Positions 9,557 through 17,675 of a stretch of 45,634 bases of DNA are shown here, one piece after another (positions within the stretch are counted from its first letter, which is position 1; the number at the start of each line of letters is the position of its first letter). The stretch spans positions 1 to 45,634 of the forward strand of contig CAAFRY010000002.1 of the NCBI GenBank assembly GCA_900765525.1, written 5' to 3'. Under the pieces are notes generated by a model. It was not told the DNA's origin and did not search any database. It worked only from the letters and a program-made list of their open reading frames with translations. Both the position numbers and the translations under genes were made by a program. The stretch comes from an uncultured Blautia sp. Lineage in GTDB: Bacteria > Bacillota > Clostridia > Lachnospirales > Lachnospiraceae.

Positions 9557-9943
9557 TTATCTTTCATCCAATACAACTGTGATATGGCAGTTTCTCTTTA
9601 AGATTCTGTAAGCTCTGCCCTGTGCTCTCGGTTTAATTCTCTTCATGGTAGGAGCTTTGTTTGCAAAGCACGCTGCAACATAAAGATTTTCCGGATTCAT
9701 ACCATTGTTGTTCTCAGCATTTGCGATTGCTGATTCCAGTAATTTTTTGATAACGCTGGAAGCGTATCTTGGGTTATATGTTAAGATACCAAGAGCAGTC
9801 TGAACATCCTTTCCACGGATTGCATCCAGTACATAGCAAGCTTTCTGTACGGACATTCTTGCGTAGGATAATTTTGCAGACGGTCTGTTATCTTTATTAG
9901 CATTTCTTGCTCTCTTAATCTGACTTCTATGTCCTTTTGCCAT
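9557..9943 (-). CDS. rplV: 50S ribosomal protein L22
   Basis: 128 residues. [22 protein letters not shown] and the C-terminal beta-hairpin [24 protein letters not shown] mark L22, which lines the peptide exit tunnel. The N-terminus has a basic extension common in Clostridia. SD AAAGGAGG precedes the ATG. Confidence 0.98.
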   Translation of the reverse strand: MAKGHRSQIKRARNANKDNRPSAKLSYARMSVQKACYVLDAIRGKDVQTALGILTYNPRYASSVIKKLLESAIANAENNNGMNPENLYVAACFANKAPTMKRIKPRAQGRAYRILKRNCHITVVLDER

Positions 9944-9965
9944 GATAAAAGCCTCCTTTCAAATA

Positions 9966-10247
9966 TTAACGAACACCTGATTTTTTCTCGTCTTTTCCAT
10001 GTCCTCTGTAGGTTCTGGTTGCTACAAACTCACCCAGCTTGTGTCCAACCATATCCTCTGTCACATATACCGGTACATGTTTTCTTCCGTCGTGAACAGC
10101 GATTGTATGTCCAACGAAGGAAGGGAAAATTGTAGAACGACGTGACCAGGTTTTGATAACTGTCTTATCGCCAGCAGCATTCATAGCGTCTACTTTCTTC
10201 AGTAAGCTTTTATCTGCGAACGGTCCTTTTTTTAATGAACGAGCCAT
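9966..10247 (-). CDS. rpsS: 30S ribosomal protein S19
   Basis: 93 residues. [21 protein letters not shown], the [28 protein letters not shown] core and the [12 protein letters not shown] ending are S19 signatures. S19 binds the head of the 30S with S13. SD AGGAGG precedes the ATG; 14 nt downstream of rplB. Confidence 0.99.
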   Translation of the reverse strand: MARSLKKGPFADKSLLKKVDAMNAAGDKTVIKTWSRRSTIFPSFVGHTIAVHDGRKHVPVYVTEDMVGHKLGEFVATRTYRGHGKDEKKSGVR

Positions 10248-10261
10248 TGTCTTACCTCCTA

Positions 10262-11107
10262 CTATTTAGCTAATGCTTTTCCATCTCTTCTTCTTACAAT
10301 TAACTTGTTAGAATGTTTGTTTTTCTTTCTTGTCTTCAGGCCGAGAGCCGGTTTGCCCCATGGTGTGCATGGACCTGGACGTCCGATACCAGTCTTGCCT
10401 TCACCACCGCCGTGTGGATGGTCGTTGGGGTTCATAACAGAACCACGAACTGTAGGTCTGATACCCATATGACGTTTACGTCCGGCTTTACCAATGTTAA
10501 CAAGGTTATGCTCGCCATTTCCAACAACGCCGATAGAAGCACGACAGTTTAATGGAACCATTCTCATTTCACCGGATGGCAGACGAAGTGTAGCATATTT
10601 TCCTTCTTTTGCCATTAACTGTGCGCCGTTTCCTGCAGAACGAACCATCTGGCCGCCCTTACCCGGATACAGCTCAATATTGTGAATCATAGTACCTACC
10701 GGAATATCGGACAGAGGCAGGCAGTTTCCTACTCTTACTTCTGCTTCGGCACCATTCATTACTTTCATACCAACCTTTAATCCTTCCGGAGCCAGGATGT
10801 AAGCCTTCTCTCCGTCTGCATAGCAGATTAAAGCGATGTTGGCTGTTCTATTTGGGTCATATTCGATTGTCTTAACAGTTGCAGGGATTCCGTCTTTTCT
10901 TCTCTTGAAGTCAACCAGTCTGTATTTTCTCCTGCTTCCGCCGCCGTGATGTCTAACTGTGATTTTACCTTGATTATTACGTCCAGCATTTTTCTTCAAA
11001 GACACTACCAGGGATTTCTCTGGCTTGGAAGTTGTGATTTCGCTGAAATCCAGTCCTGTCATGTGTCTTCTGGAAGGTGTATATGGGCTGTATGTCTTAA
11101 TTCCCAT
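10262..11107 (-). CDS. rplB: 50S ribosomal protein L2
   Basis: 281 residues starting at the internal ATG giving [18 protein letters not shown]. The SD AAAGGAG lies 8 nt before this codon, and it gives the family N-terminus; the ATG at 11125 lies upstream of that SD. The conserved [23 protein letters not shown] stretch contains the histidine region near the peptidyltransferase centre. The upstream 213-nt gap from rplW is structured and carries repeats. Confidence 0.98.
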   Translation of the reverse strand: MGIKTYSPYTPSRRHMTGLDFSEITTSKPEKSLVVSLKKNAGRNNQGKITVRHHGGGSRRKYRLVDFKRRKDGIPATVKTIEYDPNRTANIALICYADGEKAYILAPEGLKVGMKVMNGAEAEVRVGNCLPLSDIPVGTMIHNIELYPGKGGQMVRSAGNGAQLMAKEGKYATLRLPSGEMRMVPLNCRASIGVVGNGEHNLVNIGKAGRKRHMGIRPTVRGSVMNPNDHPHGGGEGKTGIGRPGPCTPWGKPALGLKTRKKNKHSNKLIVRRRDGKALAK

Positions 11108-11320
11108 TACTGTCTCTCCTTTCATTTACGCCGGTGCAACTTGCCCTGGCGTTTCTTTGCCGCAGCCGAATATCGGATTATTTTTTCTCGACTGCTGTAG
11201 TTGTTTACTATAGTTTATTGAAACCTCCCTCAGCTAACCTCAGGCTCCGCCTTCGCTAAGATTCGGGAGGGGCGTTCTCACTAAATTCGGCTTTGCCTCA
11301 TTAAGTGTTCACAGCCAGTC
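11108..11320 (-). other. Structured rplW-rplB intercistronic region
   Basis: A 213-nt gap without a gene. In transcript order it begins 13 nt after the rplW stop with two diverged repeat units (11279-11307, 11224-11270). Then comes an AT-rich piece, a hairpin CCGA/TCGG (11166-11176), and hairpin ACGCC/GGCGT (11128-11152), which ends 12 nt before the rplB SD. There is no U-run. By position it is a candidate control element for rplB and the genes after it. Confidence 0.45.
11224..11307 (-). repeat. Diverged post-stop repeats (two units)
   Basis: Two neighbouring inverted-repeat units after rplW. One is bounded by CCTCCC/GGGAGG (11224-11229 and 11265-11270) with inner AGC/GCT and GGC/GCC pairs. 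The other is bounded by CACT/AGTG (11279-11307) with an inner GGC-TTT-GCC hairpin. Both share the CTTA(G/A)-stem-TTAG plan of the units at 5760-6490 but differ in sequence. Confidence 0.55.
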
Positions 11321-11620
11321 TTATAGTCCCTCGAAAATCTCGATGTCTTTGCTGTCCTCTGTCAGAGTAACGATAGCTTTCTTTGTTTTAGCTGTCTTTC
11401 CAAAGGTCATTCCACGTCTTTTTGTCTTTCCGTCTAAGTTCATGGTGTTTACGCTTTTTACCTTGGTTCCCTCGAACATTTTCTCAACAGCTTCTTTAAT
11501 CATGGTCTTGTTTGCCTCTGTATGAACTAAGAAGGTATATTTCTTCTCGCCCATGGCAGCCATGCTCTTTTCGGTTACGATTGGTTTCAGGATTACATCA
11601 TAATACTTTACGTTTGCCAT
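11321..11620 (-). CDS. rplW: 50S ribosomal protein L23
   Basis: 99 residues. [12 protein letters not shown] near the start and [28 protein letters not shown] are L23 signatures. L23 sits at the exit of the peptide tunnel and docks trigger factor and SRP. Its ATG overlaps the rplD stop (TAATG), with the SD GAGGAGG inside the rplD end, so translation is coupled. Confidence 0.99.
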   Translation of the reverse strand: MANVKYYDVILKPIVTEKSMAAMGEKKYTFLVHTEANKTMIKEAVEKMFEGTKVKSVNTMNLDGKTKRRGMTFGKTAKTKKAIVTLTEDSKDIEIFEGL

Positions 11621-12240
11621 TATGCGTATACCTCCTCAATTGCTGCTGCAGAAGCTTTTGTAAGAATAAGGGTGTTGTATTTCAGCACGTCATATACATT
11701 GATTGTATTTGGCAGAGCTGTGATAACATCCGGAATGTTTTTTGCAGACATGGTTACGTTCTTGTCGTTGTCAGCCAGAACAACCATGGCTTTGGAAACA
11801 TTTAAGTTATTCAGAACATTCTGCATTGCTTTTGTCTTGATTTCATCTAACTTCAGTTCGTCAAGAACAATCAGTTTATTCTCCTGAACTTTGCTGGTAA
11901 GAGCGGACTTCAGAGCTGCTCTTCTTTCTTTCTTATTCATCTTAACGGAATAATCTCTTGGTGTAGGAGCAAATACTACTCCGCCGCCTGTCCACTGTGG
12001 AGCTCTTGTTGAACCCTGTCTTGCATGACCGGTTCCTTTCTGTCTCCAAGGTTTTCTTCCGCCGCCGGAAACTTCAGAACGTGTTTTTGCCTTCTGTGTT
12101 CCCTGACGATTATTTGCAAGCTGGCGAACAACAGCTAAATGTACTAAATGCTCGTTTACTTCAACACCGAACACCGCATCGTTTAATTCCATTGTTCCAA
12201 CTTCTTTGCCTTCCATATTATAAACAGATACGTTTGCCAT
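11620..12240 (-). CDS. rplD: 50S ribosomal protein L4
   Basis: 206 residues from the ATG giving [23 protein letters not shown] lies 9 nt before it, while the earlier in-frame start at 12261 lies upstream of the SD. The loop [36 protein letters not shown] is the L4 exit-tunnel loop. In E. coli L4 is the repressor of the S10 operon, which makes it the first candidate ligand for the structured leaders upstream here (inference). Confidence 0.98.
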   Translation of the reverse strand: MANVSVYNMEGKEVGTMELNDAVFGVEVNEHLVHLAVVRQLANNRQGTQKAKTRSEVSGGGRKPWRQKGTGHARQGSTRAPQWTGGGVVFAPTPRDYSVKMNKKERRAALKSALTSKVQENKLIVLDELKLDEIKTKAMQNVLNNLNVSKAMVVLADNDKNVTMSAKNIPDVITALPNTINVYDVLKYNTLILTKASAAAIEEVYA

Positions 12241-12269
12241 TTCTATGGTCCTCCTTTCCAACGAAAACT

Positions 12270-12899
12270 TTATTTGCCGCTTTTCACGGTTTCTTTGATA
12301 GTAACTAAGGATTTCTTAGGTCCTGGAACAGCGCCTTTTACTAACAGCAGATTGTTCTCAGCGTCCACCTTTACAACCTCAAGGTTCTGAACAGTTACTT
12401 TCACATGTCCCATCTGACCTGGCATCTTTTTGCCTTTGAATACCTTAGAGGGGTCGGAACAAGCGCCGTTGGAACCTGCATGACGGTGGTACTTAGAACC
12501 GTGAGCCATAGGTCCTCTGTGCTGTCCGTGTCTCTTGATAGCACCCTGGAATCCTTTACCTTTGCTGATTGCAGTAGCGTCAATCTTGTCGCCTGCAGCA
12601 AAGATGTCAGCTTTGATTTCCTGTCCTAATGTGTATTCGCCTTCTAATTTTAATTCTCTGACGAATCTTCTGCAGGAAACACCAGCTTTATCAAAGTGGC
12701 CTTTCATTGGCTTGTTTACAAGTCTTTCTTTCTTGTCTTCATAGCCAACCTGTACTGCCTCATAACCATCATTGTCCATGGTCTTAACCTGTGTCACCAC
12801 ACATGGACCAGCCTGCAATACAGTTACTGGAGTTAACACTCCGTCTTCGTTGAAGATTTGAGTCATTCCGACTTTAGTAGCTAAGATTGCTTTCTTCAT
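12270..12899 (-). CDS. rplC: 50S ribosomal protein L3
   Basis: 209 residues. [28 protein letters not shown] and the [31 protein letters not shown] core are diagnostic of L3, one of the two proteins that start 50S assembly. SD AGGAGG precedes the ATG by 6 nt. A structured 205-nt gap separates it from rpsJ. Confidence 0.99.
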   Translation of the reverse strand: MKKAILATKVGMTQIFNEDGVLTPVTVLQAGPCVVTQVKTMDNDGYEAVQVGYEDKKERLVNKPMKGHFDKAGVSCRRFVRELKLEGEYTLGQEIKADIFAAGDKIDATAISKGKGFQGAIKRHGQHRGPMAHGSKYHRHAGSNGACSDPSKVFKGKKMPGQMGHVKVTVQNLEVVKVDAENNLLLVKGAVPGPKKSLVTIKETVKSGK

Positions 12900-12944
12900 T
12901 TTTTACCTCCTGTGAATCTACAGCGGATTACACTGTGTTGTGCA

Positions 12945-13088
12945 ATCATCCTAGACAAACAGTCGATATGCAGTAAGCACTTGATAAGACAACGCCGCAT
13001 CCAGTGCAAACCCACATCACGACACTTATTGAGACCAAGCCCAATTTAGTGACGAGATGTTGCTTTATATCAACCTTGTAAGGATAAT
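12945..13088 (-). ncRNA. Candidate structured RNA between rpsJ and rplC
   Basis: The 205-nt gap between rpsJ and rplC has no gene but shows nested pairing. Closing helix AUUAUCCU/AGGAUGAU (13081-13088 with 12945-12952, 8 bp, one G-U). Inside it one arm pairs 13048-13059 with 13015-13026 (CAUC and CACU blocks around a symmetric UCGU internal loop), and a second arm is GCACU/AGUGC (13003-13007 with 12977-12981). This is a compact multi-branched domain ending about 45 nt before the rplC start. The likely role is control of rplC-rplD and downstream genes by an r-protein. Pairing is seen by eye; covariation is untested. Confidence 0.5.
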
Positions 13089-13104
13089 CTCTCAGTCAAC
13101 AGAA

Positions 13105-13422
13105 TTATTTCTGTTTCATCTTAATATCAATGTACACACCTGCAGGCATCTCCAGTCTGGCCAGAGCGTCTACTGTTTTCTGTGTAGGTGCGATGATATC
13201 AATCAGTCTTTTATGAGTTCTCTGCTCGAACTGTTCTCTGGAGTCTTTGTACTTGTGTACAGCACGCAGAATAGTTACAACCTCTTTCTTTGTAGGAAGG
13301 GGAACCGGTCCGCTTACAGTTGCTCCGTTCTTCTTAACAGTTTCGATAATTTTGCCTGCAGACGCATCTACTAACTGATGGTCATAAGCTTTTAAAGTGA
13401 TTCTCATTACTTGACTTGCCAT
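13105..13422 (-). CDS. rpsJ: 30S ribosomal protein S10
   Basis: 105 residues from the ATG giving [27 protein letters not shown] lies just upstream of it; the in-frame start at 13479 lies in the leader. [59 protein letters not shown] is the S10 core. It is the first gene of the operon, with a promoter and a structured leader of about 220 nt. S10 is also NusE in antitermination complexes. Confidence 0.99.
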   Translation of the reverse strand: MASQVMRITLKAYDHQLVDASAGKIIETVKKNGATVSGPVPLPTKKEVVTILRAVHKYKDSREQFEQRTHKRLIDIIAPTQKTVDALARLEMPAGVYIDIKMKQK

Positions 13423-13646
13423 AAAAAAAGTCTCCTCCTTTTCGCACTTTTTGTAGTACGACAAGCGGCGACTGTACACATTCCCGTGTGTGTCATCTCA
13501 AAGCTACACACACTCCCACCCCGTAGTGGTAAGTCTCTTGATGTAATACAGTGACTTGTCGTCAGTTTCCTAACTTGACATTCGCTCCACGGAAAACCTG
13601 CCATTTCGGCAGCAACCTCACGCTTCACAGCTATCATGTCACAGCA
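13423..13646 (-). ncRNA. Candidate S10-operon leader RNA
   Basis: The roughly 220-nt leader from the promoter to rpsJ folds well. Helix ACGACAAG/CUUGUCGU (13555-13562 with 13458-13465) stacks towards ACUGUA/UACAGU (13547-13552 with 13471-13476). Inside are two hairpins, GUGUGUGU/ACACACAC (13506-13513 with 13486-13493) and CCAC/GUGG (13516-13529). Upstream are hairpins CUGCC/GGCAG and GUCA-GUU/AAC-UGAC. It sits where E. coli has its L4-binding S10 leader. An open frame across it (13407-13664) is a shadow. The regulatory role is inferred from position and folding. Confidence 0.6.
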
Positions 13647-13652
13647 ATTGTT

Positions 13653-13681
13653 AGTATAATCCAAGTTTTACCGGATTGCAA
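13653..13681 (-). promoter_or_regulatory. Sigma-A-type promoter of the S10 operon
   Basis: On the minus strand TTGCAA (13676-13681), a 17-bp spacer, then TATACT (13653-13658). The predicted start of transcription is near 13646. A/T-rich tracts upstream (13686-13722 on the minus strand: runs of A) look like an UP element, fitting a strong promoter. Confidence 0.75.
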
Positions 13682-13797
13682 GGACTTTTTCACTTGTTTT
13701 GTATTTTTTTTGTATTTTTTTTCATACAAACCGGATACCCCAGTGAGAATCCCTCTTTGGGCAATATTGTCCCCCCATAGCTGCAGTCTGTCTTTCA

Positions 13798-13836
13798 TAC
13801 CTTCAGTGTATAGGGGCCCTCTGTACACTGAAGGTA
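13798..13836. repeat. Perfect 13-bp inverted repeat with GC loop
   Basis: Arms TACCTTCAGTGTA and TACACTGAAGGTA are perfectly complementary, and the 13-nt centre holds AGGG/CCCT, giving a near 17-bp stem. No T-run follows on either strand. Only two bases separate it from the terminator hairpin at 13839-13884. Could be a protein-binding palindrome or a relic of a small repeat element. Confidence 0.6.
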
Positions 13837-13838
13837 GC

Positions 13839-13884
13839 AAAAGGCTGTTCCGGGAAATCTGTACTTCCCCTGGAACAGCCTTTT
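13839..13884 (-). terminator. Terminator of the signal-peptidase-like gene
   Basis: Arms AAAAGGCTGTTCC and GGAACAGCCTTTT are perfect. On the minus strand the stem ends in TTTTGC, 12 nt after the stop of the gene at 13896. It separates that gene from the S10 promoter about 160 nt further on. Confidence 0.75.
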
Positions 13885-13895
13885 GTAATTCATTA

Positions 13896-15143
13896 TTATA
13901 AGAGTTTGGAATAATCCAGCAATGTTACATCATTATCTTTGTCTTCCTTAACATCCGGAGCTTCTCCTGCTGCCTGGGCTTTGGCTAAAAGCTCTTCCAC
14001 TGTAGGTGCCTGGAGAACTGCATCTGGATTATATGCAGGTGCCTGGTCTCCCACATACATCTCTTCCTGAATTTCCTCTGAGATTTCCTGCGTCACTTCC
14101 GGTAAAATCTCCTGTGTCTGACCGGCCGGGAATTCCTCTTGTGTTTCTCCCGTCTGTACCGATTCCTCCTCTGATGCAAGGGAAGGTTCCTCTTCCGCCT
14201 CTTCTGCAATCACCTGGAATTCTGTTTCCTCCTGGTATCCTGTCTCAGCAGTTTCCAAACTTTCCTGGCTTTCTTCCTCAGCTCCCAAAGACGGTGAAGA
14301 AAGAGCTTCCTCAACGGCCTCAGGGTCAGGCATTACAATAGTAGCATCCTCCACCTGTTCCGGCTGGCTTACATTGGCTATGCCCATTGCTATAGAAGAC
14401 ATAGCGTCCTTCATAGCTTCGTCGAATTCCTGGTCCTCCTGAGCCGGAGCATCCGCTTCACCCTGAACCTGTTCCTCTTCTTCGTCCTCATCTTCATCCT
14501 CGTCATCCAACAGGCCCTTCCGTTCCAGCTTTCTGCGGCGCTTCTCTTCTTTCTTTAACCTTCTGCGCTCACGCCGGGACAGACGCTCCTCTTCCTCATC
14601 GTCCTCTTCTTCGTCGTCTTCCTCTTCATCCTCTTCTTCATCTTCATCGTCATCTTCGTCGTCTTCCTCTTTGTCCTTTCTCCAAACCTCGGAGAGAATA
14701 AAAAGAATGATGAGGAAAACAATGCCCAGTCCAATTACAACCAGGCCTTCAATACTCTGAAGAGCAATGGCAGCATATCCGATAAAGGGAACCACCAGCA
14801 CCAGCTTCGGCACTGATTTCTGTATGGTAAGGGTTTCTTCATCACTGTTACTATTATAAATATCCTTTACCTTGTAGGCCCCTGCACTGGCATCCATATC
14901 TGTAATTTCGTAGATATAATCACTGGCACCCTCACTGTAGATGATACGGTCTCCCTTTTCCAAAGCGCTTGCCTTTACCGTTCTTCCATAGGCCACAGAG
15001 CCTACAGGAAGATTAGTATCTGTTTCCGTGTTGTCATTCATTACCGTATCCACCCCTGCAAAGGGAGGTACCAGAAGGGCGGCTGCCACCAGGATAGCGG
15101 CCAGGACCACCAGGTTCACAATTATTTTTAAAAATCTTGACAT
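13896..15143 (-). CDS. Inactive signal-peptidase-like membrane protein with acidic tail
   Basis: 415 residues. TM1 about 5-28; an extracytoplasmic domain with LPVGSVAYGRTVKASALEKGDRIIY (residues 45-69) that matches the SipW/S26 signal-peptidase fold; TM segments at about 111-129 and 132-153; then a cytoplasmic tail with a D/E run (159-186), a basic RRERRRLKKEEKRRRK block and an acidic, Q/E-rich C-terminus. In active members a SGSMEP motif precedes LPVGS. Here the aligned residues are NTETDT, so the serine is missing, and no THR-type second motif is seen. It is probably not a protease; its role is unknown. It could form an operon with the aminopeptidase upstream (75-nt gap, no terminator seen). 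Confidence 0.6.
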   Translation of the reverse strand: MSRFLKIIVNLVVLAAILVAAALLVPPFAGVDTVMNDNTETDTNLPVGSVAYGRTVKASALEKGDRIIYSEGASDYIYEITDMDASAGAYKVKDIYNSNSDEETLTIQKSVPKLVLVVPFIGYAAIALQSIEGLVVIGLGIVFLIILFILSEVWRKDKEEDDEDDDEDEEEDEEEDDEEEDDEEEERLSRRERRRLKKEEKRRRKLERKGLLDDEDEDEDEEEEQVQGEADAPAQEDQEFDEAMKDAMSSIAMGIANVSQPEQVEDATIVMPDPEAVEEALSSPSLGAEEESQESLETAETGYQEETEFQVIAEEAEEEPSLASEEESVQTGETQEEFPAGQTQEILPEVTQEISEEIQEEMYVGDQAPAYNPDAVLQAPTVEELLAKAQAAGEAPDVKEDKDNDVTLLDYSKLL

Positions 15144-15218
15144 ATCTATACTCCTAACTTTACAGCTCTGACGTATTTATATTAACATTTTTCGGCCAAG
15201 ATGTATAGAGTTTATTTC

Positions 15219-16592
15219 TTATATTTCTCTCAAAAAGGCACAATATCCTCTGTATGCCTCATAAATATCTACCTTACCGGCAATCTCCCAGGGAGCATGC
15301 ATGTTCAGCACAGCTACGCCGCAGTCAATAACTTCCATACCATAGTTGGCCAGGATATAGGCAATGGTTCCGCCGCCGCCCACATCTACTTTTCCCAGTT
15401 CTGCAGTCTGGAAAGCCACCTTATTATCCTCCATTACCTTACGCAGTCTGGCAATGTATTCCGGATTGGCGTCATTGGAACCTCCCTTGCCCCTGGAGCC
15501 TGTGTATTTATTAAAGGTAATACCGTGACCTAAGAAGGCTGCGTTTTTCTTTTCCATTACTTCAGGATAGTTGGGGTCAAAAGCAGCGCTCACATCGGAG
15601 GACAGCATCATGGAATTCTTTAACGCTCTTCTCAGTGCCAGCTCGCTGTACTGTCCTGCTGCATTCATAACCTCAGCCGTGGTGTTCTCAAAGAAACGTG
15701 ACTCCATACCCGTAGCTCCCACGCTTCCAATCTCCTCTTTATCTACCAAAAGGCACACAGATGTGTATTTTACTTTATCCTGTGCCAGCATAGCCATGAA
15801 AGATGGATAAGCACATACCCTGTCATCATGTCCGTAGGCCATAATCATACTTTTATCCAGTCCGTAATCTCTGGCCTTACCTGCAGGAACCACTTCAAGC
15901 TCTGCGGAAAGAAAGTCTTCCTCTTCTATATCATACTTCTCCTTTAATATAGAAAGAATCTGTGCTTTTACCGGCTCTTCCTCTTTTCCTTCCAAAGGAA
16001 TACTTCCTACAAGCACATCCAGACTCTCTCCTTCTACCACCTCAGAAGCTTTTTTCTCCAGCTGCTTGCCGGACAGGTGAATCAGCAGGTCGGAAATCCC
16101 AAGAACCGGGTCATCTTCCTGTTCTCCAATGACTACAGGAATCACTTCCCCGCTTTTCTTCACCACCACTCCATGAAGGGCCATAGGCAGAGTCACCCAC
16201 TGGTATTTCTTCACGCCGCCGTAATAATGAGTATCCAGAAGTGCCAGCTCTGAATCTTCATACAACGGATTCTGCTTTAAGTCCAGTCTCGGAGAATCAA
16301 TATGAGCGCCCAGTATCCGCATTCCCTTCTCCATAGGTTCTTCTCCTATGAGGTACATAGCAAGTGTCTTTCCCATGTTGTTGGCATATACTTTATCTCC
16401 GGGCTTTAAGCTTTCTCCGTTCTCAATCACATCCTCTATATTACGGTAGCCGGCAGCTTTAGCCATCTGCTCCATCTCTGTTACACACTCCCGCTCTGTC
16501 TTACAGCGGCTCATAAAATCTTTATACTTCTCACAAAAATCGAAGATTTCTGTCTTGTCCTCGTATTTTTTCCATGCGTTCTCAGTTTTCAT
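15219..16592 (-). CDS. M18-family aminopeptidase
   Basis: 457 residues from the ATG giving MKTENAWKKYEDKTEIFDF, with AAAAGGAGG well placed upstream; the in-frame start at 16637 lies before that SD. This is a cytoplasmic two-metal aminopeptidase (aspartyl aminopeptidase clan). Metal-site motifs are GAHIDSPRLDLK, YGHDDRVCAY, DKEEIGSVGATG, SSDVSAAFDPNYP and NMHAPWEIAGKVD. Length and motif order match the M18 proteins of Clostridia. Promoter at 16623-16651. Confidence 0.93.
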   Translation of the reverse strand: MKTENAWKKYEDKTEIFDFCEKYKDFMSRCKTERECVTEMEQMAKAAGYRNIEDVIENGESLKPGDKVYANNMGKTLAMYLIGEEPMEKGMRILGAHIDSPRLDLKQNPLYEDSELALLDTHYYGGVKKYQWVTLPMALHGVVVKKSGEVIPVVIGEQEDDPVLGISDLLIHLSGKQLEKKASEVVEGESLDVLVGSIPLEGKEEEPVKAQILSILKEKYDIEEEDFLSAELEVVPAGKARDYGLDKSMIMAYGHDDRVCAYPSFMAMLAQDKVKYTSVCLLVDKEEIGSVGATGMESRFFENTTAEVMNAAGQYSELALRRALKNSMMLSSDVSAAFDPNYPEVMEKKNAAFLGHGITFNKYTGSRGKGGSNDANPEYIARLRKVMEDNKVAFQTAELGKVDVGGGGTIAYILANYGMEVIDCGVAVLNMHAPWEIAGKVDIYEAYRGYCAFLREI

Positions 16593-16622
16593 CTCTAAAA
16601 AGCCTCCTTTTATAGTTGGTAT

Positions 16623-16651
16623 AATATACTGTATCACCGATTCTACTACAA
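16623..16651 (-). promoter_or_regulatory. Promoter of the M18 aminopeptidase
   Basis: Minus-strand TTGTAG (16646-16651), 17-bp spacer, TATATT (16623-16628), 31 nt before the start codon. It faces away from the promoter at 16675-16703, so the two genes share a 150-bp divergent control region. Confidence 0.55.
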
Positions 16652-16674
16652 CTTGCCTTTAATTTCAATGCCTC

Positions 16675-16703
16675 TTGCGTCCGTGAGAAGCTTCTTATAT
16701 AAT
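16675..16703 (+). promoter_or_regulatory. Promoter of the GNAT gene
   Basis: TTGCGT (16675-16680), 17-bp spacer, consensus TATAAT (16698-16703), about 41 nt before the ATG at 16745. AGAGG precedes the start as ribosome binding site. Confidence 0.6.
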
Positions 16704-16744
16704 CTATATCAGTAATTTCTCTATTAGGAAAAGAGGATAAAACC

Positions 16745-17527
16745 ATGAAAAACACCATTAAGACCATAGAAGATTTATCACTGAACGCCTGGCCTTCCCA
16801 TCAGATACAGCTTTATGACGGATGGCTTCTTCGCTTTTCTTATTTTTATACCCACCGCACTAATTGTATTGAGCAGATAGGCTCTTCCTCCATCCCTCTC
16901 CAGGATAAGCTGGACTATTGCGAAGAAATATACGAAAAATGGGGAACTCCTGCTATTTATAAAATCACCCCCCTTATCAGCAGTGCCTTTGACCAAAAGC
17001 TTACAGAAAGAGGGTACCATACTGCCCATGTTACAGAAGTAATGACTATGGATTTAAACGGGATGTCCATCCCCTTGGGTCCTGTTTCCGTGGCTTTGTC
17101 CCCTGCTATCTCTACAGAATGGCTGGAGGCTTTATTCACCCTAAAAGGAACGGACAATCCCATTCACAGACAGATTGTCCCCTCCATGTACGCTGCCATT
17201 CCCAAAGACACCATAGCTGCCTCTGTGTGGGATAAGGGGCAAATCATCGGAACCGGTCTGGGTATCCTGGACCGGGATTATATCGGCATCTATGCCATCC
17301 ATGTCCGCAAGGACTGCCGCCGGGGACATATCGGGCGCTCCATCTGTCAAGCCCTTTTGCACAGAGCCATGGAGCTTGGGGCCTCCCGTGCTTACCTGCA
17401 GGTGGTAAAAGGAAACCTTCCCGCCAAAAGGCTCTATGCTTCTCTCGGTTTCCAGGATTTTTATACCTACTGGTTCCGCCAGCAGTATCACACGTCACCT
17501 CAGGATAATCAGCCTGGGGAACCCTGA
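16745..17527 (+). CDS. GNAT-family N-acetyltransferase
   Basis: 260 residues, the only intact plus-strand gene. The C-terminal half has the GNAT acetyl-CoA-binding motif (IYAIHVRKDCRRGHIGRSICQALLHRAMELGASRAYLQV, about residues 180-218) and the following NLPAKRLYASLGFQDFYTYWFRQ. The N-terminal half (SLNAWPSHQIQLYDGWLLRFS) is the typical first half of two-domain GNAT proteins. The substrate cannot be told. It is monocistronic, with its own promoter and a shared terminator. Confidence 0.88.
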   Translation: MKNTIKTIEDLSLNAWPSHQIQLYDGWLLRFSYFYTHRTNCIEQIGSSSIPLQDKLDYCEEIYEKWGTPAIYKITPLISSAFDQKLTERGYHTAHVTEVMTMDLNGMSIPLGPVSVALSPAISTEWLEALFTLKGTDNPIHRQIVPSMYAAIPKDTIAASVWDKGQIIGTGLGILDRDYIGIYAIHVRKDCRRGHIGRSICQALLHRAMELGASRAYLQVVKGNLPAKRLYASLGFQDFYTYWFRQQYHTSPQDNQPGEP

Positions 17528-17542
17528 ATCTAACAAAAATTA

Positions 17543-17600
17543 CCGGGCCACTCCCCAAGGTACTTTAACCTTCATGGGATTGGCCCGGCAATTTGATTTT
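17543..17600. terminator. Bidirectional terminator between GNAT gene and crh-like gene
   Basis: Stem CCGGGCCA/TGGCCCGG (17543-17588) with inner CCC/GGG and AAGGT/ACCTT pairs. T-rich sequence follows on the plus strand (ATTTGATTTT) and on the minus strand (TAATTTTTG). It ends both convergent genes. Confidence 0.8.
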
Positions 17601-17675
17601 ATATTTTCTTTTTCATTTCCAAAACAAAAAATATCCCTCTCTATTTTCTGTTTCCTGATTTTTGATTTTATTTGT

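Noticed and set aside
13407..13664. 85-residue open frame over the rpsJ leader
   Set aside because: It runs through the paired leader elements and past the rpsJ start, has no SD, and is explained by a structured RNA.
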